A stretch of 64,000 bases of DNA from an uncultured Mobiluncus sp. (GCF_947087965.1 NZ_CAMUES010000005.1:62001-126000); one strand, 5' to 3'; counted from the stretch's first letter, positions 34,551 to 43,861 are shown. Numbers and translations are program-made. The notes: a model not told the origin generated them from the letters alone.

Positions 34551-37004
34551 ATGACACACAACGAAACGACAGTTAATTCCTCCGCTGACCCGGCGGTGGA
34601 TCCAGCGCTGGACCCGGCTGGGTTGCGCCGGCAAGATCTGGGGCGCCGCCTGGTGGTGGCCGTGATTTTTGGTCTGCCGGTGATGGCGATTTCTATGCTG
34701 GAAGTCCTGCAGTTCCCGGCCTGGCAGTGGGTTGTAGGGGTGTGCAGCCTGCCGGTGGTGGGGTGGGCCGCCGCGCCGTTTCACCGCGGGGCTCTGCGGG
34801 CGGCACGAGGGGGGTCCACCACGATGGACACCCTGGTCGCGTTGGGAGTGAGCGTGGCGACGCTGTACTCCTGGGGGGCACTGATTTTTACCCCCGCCGG
34901 CCGCATCGGCATGACCATGAACATGAGCCTGAACCCGCTCGCGGCAGCGCACGAAACAGGCTCCGGCGGTGAAATCTTTTTTGAAACCGCCGTGATGATT
35001 ACCGTATTCTTGCTGACCGGACGGTATTTGGAGGCTCGGGCAAAGTCCTCGGCGACCTCGGCGCTGCGCGCCTTGCTGTCCCTGGGGGCAAAACAGGCCG
35101 TGCGCGTCACCCGTCCCGGCGACCCTCGTGACACGACCACGCCTTGGGAAACTGAAACTGTCGACGTCGCCGCGCTTCAGCCGGGGGATTACTTTTTGGT
35201 ACCGGCCGGGGAAAAAATCGCCACTGACGGCATTGTGTTTGAAGGACATTCCACCGTCGACGAATCCATGCTAACCGGCGAGCCCATCCCGGTGGAAAAA
35301 TCCGTGGGCGATAGTGTGACCGGCGCCACCATCAACGTCCAAGGACTGCTGGTCGTTCAGGCCACCAAGGTCGGTGCGGAAACGAAACTGGCTCAAATCA
35401 CTCGGCTGGTGACCCGCGCTCAAGCCGAGAAAGCCCCGGTTTCCCGCCTAGCGGACCGGGTGTCGGCAGTGTTCGTCCCGGTGGTAATCGTCCTGGCTGT
35501 CCTGACTTTCGCGCTGTGGCTGGGACACGGACAACCGTTCCCTGCCGCTTTTACCGCCGGGGTATCAGTGCTGGTCATCGCCTGTCCGTGCGCGTTGGGG
35601 TTGGCGACCCCGATGGCTTTGCTGGTCGGATCCACCCGGGCATCCCGGGCAGGCATCCTGCTGAAAGGCCCCCAGATTCTGGAGGAAACCCGGCGCATCA
35701 ACACCCTGGTCATGGACAAAACCGGCACGCTGACCAGCGGGGAAATGAGCCTGGAGGACGTGACGGTGTCGGCTTCGAGACCGGCGGAGTTGGTGTCGCT
35801 GGGGGACACCGAGGCTCTCGCGTTGGCAGCCAGCCTGGAGGCCGGTTCCCCCCACCCGATTGGAAAAGCCCTGGTCGCGGCCGCAAAAGCAAGAGACTGC
35901 GGGAGCGGACCCGGCGCCTTGACCGGGTTTGCCACGTTTATTGGACGCGGCGCCGGAGGTTTCGTGGACGGCGTGGCCTATGCGATTGGGAAACCGGAGT
36001 GGCTCACGGTGATGGGCGCGGACATTCCCCCCGACTTGGAGGCGGCGATTGGGGCCGCCCAGTCACAAGGCCGGACCGTGGCGGTGTTGGCTACGGGTGC
36101 GGACTGGTCTTCACAAGTTTCCGGGGACGCCTCCCCGGTGTTGTCAGGTGAGCCGGTAGGTACGGAACTGACCCTGAAAATCACGGGGATGACCTGCGCG
36201 TCTTGCGTGGCCCGAGTGGAAAAGCGGCTCAATAAACTCGATGGGGTTTCGGCCTCGGTGAACCTCCCCTTAGAAATCGCCACCGTGACGCTCACCGCGG
36301 ATGTCCCGGCTGAAACCCTGATTGCACAAGTCGAAAAGGCCGGTTACGGGGCCAGTTTGCTGGACAGTACGGGAACCGCGGCCGAACCGGGCCGGCGCAA
36401 TGAAAACAGTACCGCGGCGGTGGCGGGAGACCTGGTGCAGGCCCGAGCCCTCGCCGTGTTCACGTTCAGCGACCCGGTCAAACCCGAAGCCGCGCCCACG
36501 GTAGCCAGCCTGAAAGCGGAGGGTATCGAAACCGTCCTGCTGACCGGGGATCAGCCTGAACCGGCACATAGGGCGGCCGACCAGGCCGGAATCGAAACGG
36601 TCGTGGCAGGGGTCAGCCCGGAAGGCAAGGTCGACGCAATCCGGGAACTGCAAGACGCCGGGAAAATCGTGGCGATGGTCGGGGACGGCGTCAACGATGC
36701 GGCCGCTCTGGCCGCTGCCGACCTGGGGATTGCCCTGGCCACCGGCACCGATGCGGCTATCGGTGCCGCGGACATCACCTTGGTGAACCCCAGTTTGGGG
36801 GCCATCACCCAGGCCATCAACGTGTCTCGAGCCACCCTACGAAACATCAAAGAGAACCTCGCCTGGGCTTTTGGTTACAACATTGTGGCCATACCCCTGG
36901 CAGCCGCGGGAATGTTGAACCCGGGGCTGGCGGGGGCTTTCATGGCGTCCAGCTCGGTGCTGGTGGTGCTGAACTCCCTGCGCCTAAACCGCGTCCACCT
37001 GTGA
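34551..37004 (+). CDS. copA: Copper-type P1B ATPase with internally placed metal-binding domain
   Basis: 817 residues from the ATG at 34551; a GTG at 34527 is in frame. Eight membrane helices, the actuator motif DESMLTGEPIPVEKSVGD, metal-binding CPC starting at residue 345, phosphorylation site DKTGT at 389, SPHP in the nucleotide-binding domain, LTGDQ near 664 and GDGVND at 711-716 are all present. Unlike most CopA proteins there is no N-terminal HMA domain. One complete HMA (GMTCASCVARVEKRLNKLDG, CxxC at 549-552) is inserted between GRTVAVLATG and ALAVFTFSDPVKPEA, inside the ATP-binding region. The spacing from DKTGT to GDGVND is therefore about 320 rather than about 200. Pumps Cu(I) out; works with CopZ. 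Confidence 0.88.
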   Translation: MTHNETTVNSSADPAVDPALDPAGLRRQDLGRRLVVAVIFGLPVMAISMLEVLQFPAWQWVVGVCSLPVVGWAAAPFHRGALRAARGGSTTMDTLVALGVSVATLYSWGALIFTPAGRIGMTMNMSLNPLAAAHETGSGGEIFFETAVMITVFLLTGRYLEARAKSSATSALRALLSLGAKQAVRVTRPGDPRDTTTPWETETVDVAALQPGDYFLVPAGEKIATDGIVFEGHSTVDESMLTGEPIPVEKSVGDSVTGATINVQGLLVVQATKVGAETKLAQITRLVTRAQAEKAPVSRLADRVSAVFVPVVIVLAVLTFALWLGHGQPFPAAFTAGVSVLVIACPCALGLATPMALLVGSTRASRAGILLKGPQILEETRRINTLVMDKTGTLTSGEMSLEDVTVSASRPAELVSLGDTEALALAASLEAGSPHPIGKALVAAAKARDCGSGPGALTGFATFIGRGAGGFVDGVAYAIGKPEWLTVMGADIPPDLEAAIGAAQSQGRTVAVLATGADWSSQVSGDASPVLSGEPVGTELTLKITGMTCASCVARVEKRLNKLDGVSASVNLPLEIATVTLTADVPAETLIAQVEKAGYGASLLDSTGTAAEPGRRNENSTAAVAGDLVQARALAVFTFSDPVKPEAAPTVASLKAEGIETVLLTGDQPEPAHRAADQAGIETVVAGVSPEGKVDAIRELQDAGKIVAMVGDGVNDAAALAAADLGIALATGTDAAIGAADITLVNPSLGAITQAINVSRATLRNIKENLAWAFGYNIVAIPLAAAGMLNPGLAGAFMASSSVLVVLNSLRLNRVHL

Positions 37005-37072
37005 TTTCGCCGGGTCATCAGGAGTGTGACACCGCGGCGCAAACCCGGGCGGCACTCAATCCTTTGGGCGGA

Positions 37073-37100
37073 TTGGCGCTGGGCATAAAAACGCTAGACT
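37073..37100 (+). promoter_or_regulatory. Sigma-70-type promoter for DHA2 transporter
   Basis: TTGGCG at 37073-37078 and TAGACT at 37095-37100 are separated by 16 bases. They lie about 30 bases before the GTG start of the transporter. Confidence 0.5.
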
Positions 37101-37128
37101 AGGGGAGGCCAGCGAAGGGACGGTAGAA

Positions 37129-38550
37129 GTGGCTTCTAGGGATGATGCTGACGCTTTAACGCCGGCGCGGCGCAAACGAGTGCTGTTGGTGTGCTCGATG
37201 ACTGTCGTATGTACCCAGCTGTATCTGAACGCAATGAACGTGACTCTACCGGCGATTCGGACGGATTTGCACGCCAGCACCGGGGAACTGCAGTGGTCTT
37301 TGAACATTTATGCCCTGGCTTTAGCGGCCATGCTGATGGTGACCGGAGCTTTGGGCGACCGTTTCGGACGCCGCCGCACCATGATTGTGGGCATGGCGAC
37401 TTTCACGGCCGGTACTGTGTTGGCTGCCGCCGCGTGGATGCCGCTGGTGCTGATTGTCGGCCGCGGCTTGCAAGGGTTGGGAGCCTGTATGCTGCCGGTT
37501 ATCAGCCTCGCGGTCATCAACGAGGTGTTTCGCGACCCGGTGGAACGCGCGAAAGCCATCGGGTTTTGGAATGCGCTGCTCGGAGTCGGTCTAGCCGCCG
37601 GGCCGGTGTTGGCTGGAGCCTTGGTGACCTGGGTCGATTGGCGTGCCGTGTTCTGGGCGCCGCTCCCGCTGCTGGCGTTGACCTTGGCGGGCATCATCCG
37701 GGAAGTCCCCGAATCGCGTGATGAAACCGGGCGCCGCCTGGATATTCCCGGCCAAATTTTGACCGCCATCCTCATGGGTGCTCTGACTTATGACATCATC
37801 AGCTTCGGAGAAGGCATTTTTGGTCTCGGCGAGTGGGTTCTGGCGGGGATATTCGTGCTGGCCTCCCTCGGTTTCGTGTGGCGAGAAACCCACACGCCCT
37901 GGCCGATGCTGGATTTTCGTTACTTCCGTTCCGTTCCTTTCGTCGGGTCACTGTCCATCATGGAGTTCGTCTTTATTACCCACGGTGGCTTCATGTTCGT
38001 GTTTGCCCTCTACCTGCAGCTTGACCTGGGTTTCACCCCGTTGCAGGCCGGGTTGATGATGCTGCCCCTGGCGCTTGCTAACACGGTTGCGGCCGTCGCG
38101 GCGGGACGCATTGTCGCCGCGGGAAACTACCGTGCGGCCTTCCTGGTAGCTGGCATCGGCACCCTGCTGTTGGGCGTCTGCCTGCTACCCCTGAACAGCA
38201 CCGGCCCAGTCGTGTTGCTGTTCGTGGCCACAACCCTGGCCGGGGTGGTGCTGGCATTTACGAATATGCCGGTGACGAACCGGGTGCTGGTGGCCATGCC
38301 GGAAAGCCAAGCCGGGGTCGCTTCCGCCACGACTTCCACCGCCCGCCAAATCGGCATGTCCCTGGGCATTGCGGGCTTCGGCGCGTTCATGAACCTGGGG
38401 GTGGCGCGCGGCCTGCCCATTCACGAGGCTGCCCACCCGGCTTGGTACATCACCATCGCCCTGGGGGCGGCGGTTGCCGTCGTCGCGGTGGTGGCCACGA
38501 CCGGCTGGGCGCGCGGCACCGCCGCCCGAGTGCGCCAAAGCCTGAGCTGA
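37129..38550 (+). CDS. MFS drug-efflux transporter, DHA2 (EmrB/QacA-like) family
   Basis: 473 residues with about 14 transmembrane helices, the number typical of the DHA2 family. LQWSLNIYALALAAMLMVTGALGDRFGRRRTMIVG contains the conserved motif-A loop (GxLGDRFGRR) and GVGLAAGPVLAGALVTWVDWRAVFW the motif-C antiporter region. Proton-driven export of drugs or metabolites is expected; the substrate is unknown. The start is GTG after GAAGGGA. It converges on the Tad pilus genes. No regulator gene is adjacent. Confidence 0.85.
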   Translation: MASRDDADALTPARRKRVLLVCSMTVVCTQLYLNAMNVTLPAIRTDLHASTGELQWSLNIYALALAAMLMVTGALGDRFGRRRTMIVGMATFTAGTVLAAAAWMPLVLIVGRGLQGLGACMLPVISLAVINEVFRDPVERAKAIGFWNALLGVGLAAGPVLAGALVTWVDWRAVFWAPLPLLALTLAGIIREVPESRDETGRRLDIPGQILTAILMGALTYDIISFGEGIFGLGEWVLAGIFVLASLGFVWRETHTPWPMLDFRYFRSVPFVGSLSIMEFVFITHGGFMFVFALYLQLDLGFTPLQAGLMMLPLALANTVAAVAAGRIVAAGNYRAAFLVAGIGTLLLGVCLLPLNSTGPVVLLFVATTLAGVVLAFTNMPVTNRVLVAMPESQAGVASATTSTARQIGMSLGIAGFGAFMNLGVARGLPIHEAAHPAWYITIALGAAVAVVAVVATTGWARGTAARVRQSLS

Positions 38551-38733
38551 GCGCGCGCCCGGCGAGGACTTCCAGGCCTGCCAGGGCCACACCTTTTGGC
38601 ATGACCGGCAAACCCGGCAAACTCGCAAGGCTCGCCCGTCTTCCAGCGCTGCCAGAGTGCCAATCCTGCCAGACCTGCCCGAACCTCAAGCTAGTGGCCA
38701 GACCTGCCAGAACGCGCGCCCAACCCAGACCTC

Positions 38734-39123
38734 CTAGCCCAGGAATTCCGGACCTGCCCGGGACGTCGACTGCGCCTCCGCTACCAGCCCGATTTTCAAC
38801 GGTTTTGCCACCCGAACGGTCACCATCCACCCGGAAACCGTACAAGTCTCCAGGTGAGAACCATTCTTGGTAGCGTATTCACCAGCGGTCGCGCAACCGT
38901 CCCCACCGGTCAATACCGCTGTAGCCCCGGCAATGGCAGCCAAATCGCTGGCCTGATGAGCGGCGGTGGCGCCCGCCGCAGCCACCCCGACTTGTGCCAA
39001 ACCCAAGGTCAAAGCCAACCCCAACAGAATCAGCCCCAACGCCATGACCGTTCCTGAACCGCGCTCCTCACGCAGCTTCCCTCTGAGTAACCCCTGACCG
39101 GCTGTTTCACCATGAATCTTCAC
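38734..39123 (-). CDS. TadE/Rv3654c-like pilus-locus protein
   Basis: 129 residues. A positively charged start and the segment EERGSGTVMALGLILLGLALTLGLAQVGVAAAGATAAHQASDLAAIAGA are typical of the small TadE-like proteins at the end of actinobacterial tad loci (helicase/secretion-neighbourhood TadE type). It has one membrane helix and two cysteines (GCATAG, ETCTV). It is a probable minor pseudopilin or assembly factor. It overlaps the preceding gene by 17 bases and ends the operon. The 180 bases to the convergent transporter stop contain irregular CCAGACCTGCC repeats. Confidence 0.75.
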   Translation of the reverse strand: MKIHGETAGQGLLRGKLREERGSGTVMALGLILLGLALTLGLAQVGVAAAGATAAHQASDLAAIAGATAVLTGGDGCATAGEYATKNGSHLETCTVSGWMVTVRVAKPLKIGLVAEAQSTSRAGPEFLG

Positions 39124-39541
39124 GAGGAATCACCGCCTGCGCTTTTGCGCTCATGCCGAGCATTCCGAGCATCGCGGGCATTTTCTTGGTAGCGCTGCAC
39201 TGCACGTCCTTGCCACTGGTGCTGACGCTCACCGCACCAGCCGAACCCCCGGCACCCCCGAGCAACCGATTGCCGGCTGCCACCGCCGCCGCGCTGTCCT
39301 CCCCAATCGCCACCGACCGACAAGCTGCCCGCGCCGCCGCGTTGACCTGGACACCCGCCATTCCGGCTGCTCCGGTCAACGCCAACGTCACCACAATCAT
39401 GATGACTGCGGGGAAGGTCAGCGCGAGCTCGGTCGTAACCATCCCGTCTTCTGAACTGAGGCGTCGCCCGTGAGCCAGCCAACGGCGCACCAGGCGCCGA
39501 CTGAACTGTTGACGCCAACCTTTCCCGACATTCATCATCAT
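39107..39541 (-). CDS. tadE: TadE-like minor pseudopilin
   Basis: 144 residues from the first of three consecutive ATG codons at 39541, directly after the previous stop. A basic N-region is followed by SSEDGMVTTELALTFPAVIMIVVTLALTGAAGMAGVQVNAAARAACR, the TadE pattern with the conserved Glu after the processing site. Prepilin-type cleavage would occur before the hydrophobic helix. Minor pilin or pilus-assembly role at the membrane. A longer in-frame extension upstream overlaps the Flp-like gene and is not credible. Confidence 0.8.
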   Translation of the reverse strand: MMMNVGKGWRQQFSRRLVRRWLAHGRRLSSEDGMVTTELALTFPAVIMIVVTLALTGAAGMAGVQVNAAARAACRSVAIGEDSAAAVAAGNRLLGGAGGSAGAVSVSTSGKDVQCSATKKMPAMLGMLGMSAKAQAVIPREDSW

Positions 39542-39543
39542 GC

Positions 39544-39747
39544 TCAGACCTGCAGAGCCTGTTCGATGATGGACTGCAGCGCGTCTTTCAATTCGCCGCC
39601 CTTCATAATCATCAGCAGCAATCCCGCAAAAGCGGCCGCCGCCAGGGTACCGATGGCATATTCCGCGGTCGCCATGCCATCCTCCTCGCCTTTCAGACGA
39701 GCCCAAAAAGACACTGCTTTCGCTTGCAATGCGCTAACCTTGTTCAT
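39544..39747 (-). CDS. DUF4244 / Flp-like pilin candidate
   Basis: 67 residues from the ATG at 39747 with a clear AAGGAG ribosome-binding site. The stretch GEEDGMATAEYAIGTLAAAAFAGLLLMIMKGG is the DUF4244 hallmark and resembles Flp pilins, with the TAEYA glutamate near the prepilin cleavage site. It is very likely the main pilin of the locus. A 114-base gap with two short hairpins separates it from the upstream tadBC gene, consistent with a separate or stabilised transcript for a highly expressed pilin. Confidence 0.82.
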   Translation of the reverse strand: MNKVSALQAKAVSFWARLKGEEDGMATAEYAIGTLAAAAFAGLLLMIMKGGELKDALQSIIEQALQV

Positions 39748-39861
39748 TTTCTTTCTCCTTTTTCCGATTTGTCTCGCGGACCTTCCGCGCGACCACCAGT
39801 CGCCACGGTGACTAACTGGCACCCCCTTGTGTGTTGACAAAGGGAAGTCTGTTTTCGGCTC

Positions 39862-41088
39862 TCACGAAATGAGTTCCTCAATCGTGGACACCACCACCGG
39901 CACAATCCCCAGCGCAAAAAACGCTGGCAGCAGGCACACACCCAGGGGAATCATCAGCCGCACCCCCAGACGTTCCGCCGCGTCTAAAGCCCGGTGAATC
40001 TCGGCGGCCCGAGTTCGCGAAGCCCCGCGCACCAGCAGTGGCACCGGGGACGCGCCTTCTTCCCAAGCCGGCTGCAACACGCTGGCCAAATCAACCCACT
40101 TGGCATCCGCCTGCGCCCACGCTTCATCCCAGTCCGCCCCCAACAGCAGCATTCGCGCCACCACCGCCAAATCCGGTTCCTCACTGGCCGCAGACACAGC
40201 CTGCAGAGTGGACGTCAAAGACACCCCGTTTTGCTGACAAGCCGCAATAATGTCCATCGCCAGGGTCGGATCGAGGCCTGGTGTCGTGATGCCCGTCGCC
40301 TTGCGGATCATGGCTGCTGACCACAGGTTTCCCGCCACCATCAAGGCCAGACCGACAACGAAAATCCAGGTATTGATACCGCCTCGAAAAGCCATATCGA
40401 TGACATCCACCCCGATAAACTGGGCCATTCCCAGCGCCGCCAAAGGCAACACCCCAAGCAGGCGAGCGGTCGCTTTGGGACCAACCTGCGCGGTGTGACG
40501 TTTCGCAGCCGTCTCAAGCGTGGCGGCAATCCCGTCCGCAACCCGGTTCAAAATCTCGGCCAAAGGGGCTCCTACCTGGGTCGCTACCTGAGTGGCAATC
40601 AACATACCCCGCAAGGCTTGAGCTGTCGCCTGAGGGTGGCGAACCCGAGCCAGTGGGTTTGCTTGCGCCGCTCGCCCCGCTCGCAAGTTATCGAAGCGTT
40701 CTCGCAGTCCCGGCTGCGGATGAGCCACAAAGGCTTCGATCGCGGCGAAATCCAGACGCGCATCCAGACGGTGCAAGGTGGTGGACCAGGCGTTTTCGAT
40801 ACTGGCGCCCGCCTCCAAACGGGTGGCGATCTCCGCACACAGCAGCCCCACCTCCAAATCCCTCAGCCCTTGCTGTGCCGGGCGCCCGCTTCGCCGGGAG
40901 AACCTTGCGCGCCAGTGCGGTGCCCCACCCGAATCTTTCGCGCCGCGAACGCCCTCTGTCCCGGCGCGGGAGGGCAGGTTGCACGGTTGCGTGTCACGCT
41001 CGCTGCGCGAACTGATTCCTGCTAACAGTCCCGCGCCTGCGAGCAGTACCACGGCCACCACCACGGTAACCAGCTGTGTCGAATCCAT
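39862..41088 (-). CDS. tadBC: TadB-TadC fusion, type II/IV secretion inner-membrane platform
   Basis: 408 residues from the ATG at 41088, which shares its A with the tadA stop. Two T2SSF-type units are joined in one chain: the first around EVGLLCAEIATRLEAGASIENAW and VGAPLAEILNRVADG, followed by two membrane helices. The second is around DIIAACQQNGVSLTSTLQAVS and PLLVRGASRTRAAEIHRALDAAERLGVRL, with closing membrane helices. In most tad loci these are two genes, tadB and tadC. It forms the membrane base on which the TadA ATPase acts. Confidence 0.82.
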   Translation of the reverse strand: MDSTQLVTVVVAVVLLAGAGLLAGISSRSERDTQPCNLPSRAGTEGVRGAKDSGGAPHWRARFSRRSGRPAQQGLRDLEVGLLCAEIATRLEAGASIENAWSTTLHRLDARLDFAAIEAFVAHPQPGLRERFDNLRAGRAAQANPLARVRHPQATAQALRGMLIATQVATQVGAPLAEILNRVADGIAATLETAAKRHTAQVGPKATARLLGVLPLAALGMAQFIGVDVIDMAFRGGINTWIFVVGLALMVAGNLWSAAMIRKATGITTPGLDPTLAMDIIAACQQNGVSLTSTLQAVSAASEEPDLAVVARMLLLGADWDEAWAQADAKWVDLASVLQPAWEEGASPVPLLVRGASRTRAAEIHRALDAAERLGVRLMIPLGVCLLPAFFALGIVPVVVSTIEELIS

Positions 41089-42548
41089 CAGCGCACCCCC
41101 TTGAACTCCGCAAAATCGTTTGCTAACTGGGCAGACGTCTGATTGCGCTCGCCCACGGGATTCCATTCCAGGTGGGGAACTTGCCATTTCGGTGGCGGAG
41201 TCGGGGCGGCAACCCGGTTGGTCTCTGGCAGTTCCGGGTCTGGGTGCACAAGTGTCGCGTCTGAAAGCACAAGGTCAGGCTCCGGGTCCGTGTGTTCCGG
41301 TTTCGGGCTCACAAGGTCGGAGCCGAGCCTAGGTGCGTCCGTTCCGATGGCAGGGGAGCCTACCGCAGGGGAAACAGTCGGTACCGATTCTCGCGGCGGC
41401 TCAGGCAGCTCAAACCGAGCGGCAAAGTCCCGCCAGCCCTCCAACCGCTGCACTGCCCCGGTCTGAGGATCGAAATTCAACACCGCTTTTGCCGCTAAAG
41501 CCCCGTCAGAACCGCGGGCCAGACGCGCCAACTGCACTACCGCGCGACGCACCCGCCCGTCCCGGTTACGAAACCGGCGCAGATGCACGATGACATCGAA
41601 AGCCGGCAGGGATTGGGCGCACAAAGCCTCGCGGCTCATGCCCGCCAAAGCTCCCAGAGCCTCCAAACGCGCCGGCACTTCCAGAGCTGAATTGGCGTGA
41701 ACCGTAGCCCACCCGCCGCGGTGACCCGTATTCAACGCCGACAGCATCTCCCGCACCTCGGCACCTCGGGCCTCACCTAAAATCAAACGATCTGGACGCA
41801 TCCGCATCGCGGCCTTCACCAAATCGGACAAAGACACGCCGCCAGCCCCCTGCACATTGGCACCCCGCGCCTGCAAATGGACGACGTGCGGATGGGCCGG
41901 GCGCAGCTCCGAAACCTCCTCGATGCAAATGAGACGCTCATCGGGGGCCGCCAATCCCAGCAAACACGCCAGCAAAGTCGTTTTCCCGGTGCCGGTAGCC
42001 CCGGTTATCAACCCGGAGGCCCGCACCTGCACCAATCGGCGCAGCACTTCAGCGAGCCATGGGGAAACCATGCCGGACGCCACCACCGCCTCCAATGGCA
42101 GAGCCACCGGACTGGGTATCCGCAACGAAATCACGGTCGAATCCCCCGACAGCGGTGGTAGCACGGCGTGCAGACGCACTCCTGAAGGCAGGGTCGCATC
42201 GACAATCGGGGTCGCGTCGTCGAGTCGCTGTCCGGCCGCGGCCGCCATCCGCACCGCTGCCCGGCGTAGCGCCACCGCCGACCCCATGGAGAAATCCGGC
42301 ACTTTTTCCAAACCCGCACCGGCATCTATCCAAGCCTCCTCGGGGCCGTTGACCAGCAAATCCGTGACCCCCGGTCGGGTCAGCAGGGAACCGAGCGGCT
42401 CATCAACCCCCTCTAGGGATTGGCGCAGCCCGCGAGCGCCCTGCGCCAACTCGCTGGTCGTGGTGGCGGCCGGAGCTGTCTGTAAAACGGCCTGCGCCGG
42501 GTCTAAACCGGCCGCGACCAGGCGTCTCATCTCGGTAATGTTCATCAT
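41088..42548 (-). CDS. tadA: Pilus-assembly ATPase TadA/CpaF
   Basis: 486 residues. The secretion ATPase core has Walker A GATGTGKTT at 183-191, ICIEEVSEL (Asp/Glu box), LRPAHPHVVHLQAR, and MRMRPDRLILGEARGAEVREML. It powers pilus extension and retraction from the cytoplasmic face. After the core, a Pro/Glu/Asp-rich tail of about 90 residues ends in WNPVGERNQTSAQLANDFAEF, unusual for the family. The ATG lies in an ATGA overlap with the TadZ-like gene upstream. Confidence 0.9.
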   Translation of the reverse strand: MMNITEMRRLVAAGLDPAQAVLQTAPAATTTSELAQGARGLRQSLEGVDEPLGSLLTRPGVTDLLVNGPEEAWIDAGAGLEKVPDFSMGSAVALRRAAVRMAAAAGQRLDDATPIVDATLPSGVRLHAVLPPLSGDSTVISLRIPSPVALPLEAVVASGMVSPWLAEVLRRLVQVRASGLITGATGTGKTTLLACLLGLAAPDERLICIEEVSELRPAHPHVVHLQARGANVQGAGGVSLSDLVKAAMRMRPDRLILGEARGAEVREMLSALNTGHRGGWATVHANSALEVPARLEALGALAGMSREALCAQSLPAFDVIVHLRRFRNRDGRVRRAVVQLARLARGSDGALAAKAVLNFDPQTGAVQRLEGWRDFAARFELPEPPRESVPTVSPAVGSPAIGTDAPRLGSDLVSPKPEHTDPEPDLVLSDATLVHPDPELPETNRVAAPTPPPKWQVPHLEWNPVGERNQTSAQLANDFAEFKGVR

Positions 42549-43711
42549 CGTGTCCTCTGTTCCAAATGCAGCAAGCCTGCCGCGAAGTTTTCCGTGAGGT
42601 GTGCCACTTTTCGGGGCAGCGGGGTGGTGAGTCCGTCACGGCCGAAACTGTCCCAGATTCGCGTGGAGTAGGACCAGTCCGAAACTGCGATTTCCGGGTG
42701 AATTTCGCGCAGCGCCCGGCGGGCTTGACGCGGGGGCAAACCTCCGCCGGGGACCACGATTAGGTGTGCGGGTGAGGGCACCGTAGGGGGTAGCGTTTCC
42801 CAAGCCTGCAGTGCCGCGCGGGAATAATCCGCCACCCACACCATGGCATCCGTTCTCACTGTTCCGTGCGGCGAACCCGTCCCGGATAGCGCCGGCGCTC
42901 CGGCTCCGGAACCCAAATCCAGCACGAGGCAGGGGAAAAATCCCGCTAAATCTCCCAGTACGCTCGGGATGGTCTCCGGGCGAACTATGGACCCCGAACC
43001 GCCCAACAACGCCACGTTTTCCCAGGTGGGTAGCCCCGCTGCGGCGCGAAACCCCGGAATTTGCCCGGTGGTCTGCCAAGCGCTCCAATCCAAATCCGCT
43101 CCGTTGACTGGCGCCACCCAAGCGTCTAAAGGCAGGTAGGAGCCGCTGCAGTCCACCCAGCAAACCGGGGCAGCACTGCTGCGCCCCTCCCCATCGCGCA
43201 GGGAGTCGCGACCGGTCGCGTATCTGCCCCCGCGCCCTTTGTTGTGGGTACGCCCTCCTGCTCGCGGGTGTTCACGAGTGCGTTCGCCACCGGTCTCGCC
43301 CTCTGCCGCCACCGCGAGGGCGTACGCCAGCAACCCAGCAATGACCGTCGTATTGACTCCGGGCACCAGGCCGCGAACCGCCACGGTGAAAGCGCTGCCG
43401 GACTGCTGGAGCATGAGGCCCAGCACTTCACGTTCATCGGCAGGCAACACCAGAGCAGGCCGCGTCTGCGCGCCTCCGCCGGTCTCGCCTTGCAGACGCA
43501 CCAGGTAGGTTCCGGTCGTGAGTCGACCCGGACAGGCGTCGGCCGCTTGAGTAGAGCAAAAGACCGGGCCGGGATCCGTCCCTGACCAGTCTCGTGACGT
43601 CGCGACCCGCAAATCGGCACCCGCCAGCGTGGCGAGCATTTCGAGTTGCTCCCGCCACGCTTTCTCATGCGGTTCGCACAGCAGCGTCACCGTTTTGGAG
43701 GTATTGACCAT
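42545..43711 (-). CDS. Ssd/TadZ-like pilus-locus ATPase-fold protein
   Basis: 388 residues. The first part resembles the atypical receiver region of CpaE/TadZ proteins. The second resembles a degenerate MinD/ParA fold (FTVAVRGLVPGVNTTVIAGLLAYALAVA, where a deviant Walker motif would lie). This matches the actinobacterial septum-site-determining (Ssd, Rv3660c-like) proteins that head tad loci and may place the machinery at the pole. A basic, Gly/Arg-rich loop of about 35 residues (ERTREHPRAGGRTHNKGRGG) is inserted after the first helix. The start is ATG 43711, first in the operon. Confidence 0.72.
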   Translation of the reverse strand: MVNTSKTVTLLCEPHEKAWREQLEMLATLAGADLRVATSRDWSGTDPGPVFCSTQAADACPGRLTTGTYLVRLQGETGGGAQTRPALVLPADEREVLGLMLQQSGSAFTVAVRGLVPGVNTTVIAGLLAYALAVAAEGETGGERTREHPRAGGRTHNKGRGGRYATGRDSLRDGEGRSSAAPVCWVDCSGSYLPLDAWVAPVNGADLDWSAWQTTGQIPGFRAAAGLPTWENVALLGGSGSIVRPETIPSVLGDLAGFFPCLVLDLGSGAGAPALSGTGSPHGTVRTDAMVWVADYSRAALQAWETLPPTVPSPAHLIVVPGGGLPPRQARRALREIHPEIAVSDWSYSTRIWDSFGRDGLTTPLPRKVAHLTENFAAGLLHLEQRTR

Positions 43712-43764
43712 GTCCCCAAGTTTTCGCCGCCGTGCAACAGACCTGAAACGGAAAAATTTTTACC

Positions 43765-43799
43765 TGTGGAAAACCCCGAATTCACCGCCCTGTGGATAA
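43765..43799. promoter_or_regulatory. Pair of DnaA-box-like sites upstream of the Tad operon
   Basis: TGTGGAAAA at 43765-43773 and TGTGGATAA at 43791-43799 (a perfect TTATCCACA on the other strand) occur in the same orientation, 26 bp apart, in the 150-base divergent region between the TadZ-like gene and the next membrane protein. They may be DnaA-responsive sites. There is no origin context. Confidence 0.3.
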
Positions 43800-43861
43800 C
43801 GTGATGAAATGGGTGACTGACTGGGAAAACCGCGAAAACTTGACCAAATTTTGGGGAAGAT

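Noticed and set aside
38669..38708. CCAGACCTGCC repeats as a CRISPR or tandem-repeat array
   Set aside because: Only two exact copies and irregular spacing in a short convergent intergenic stretch.
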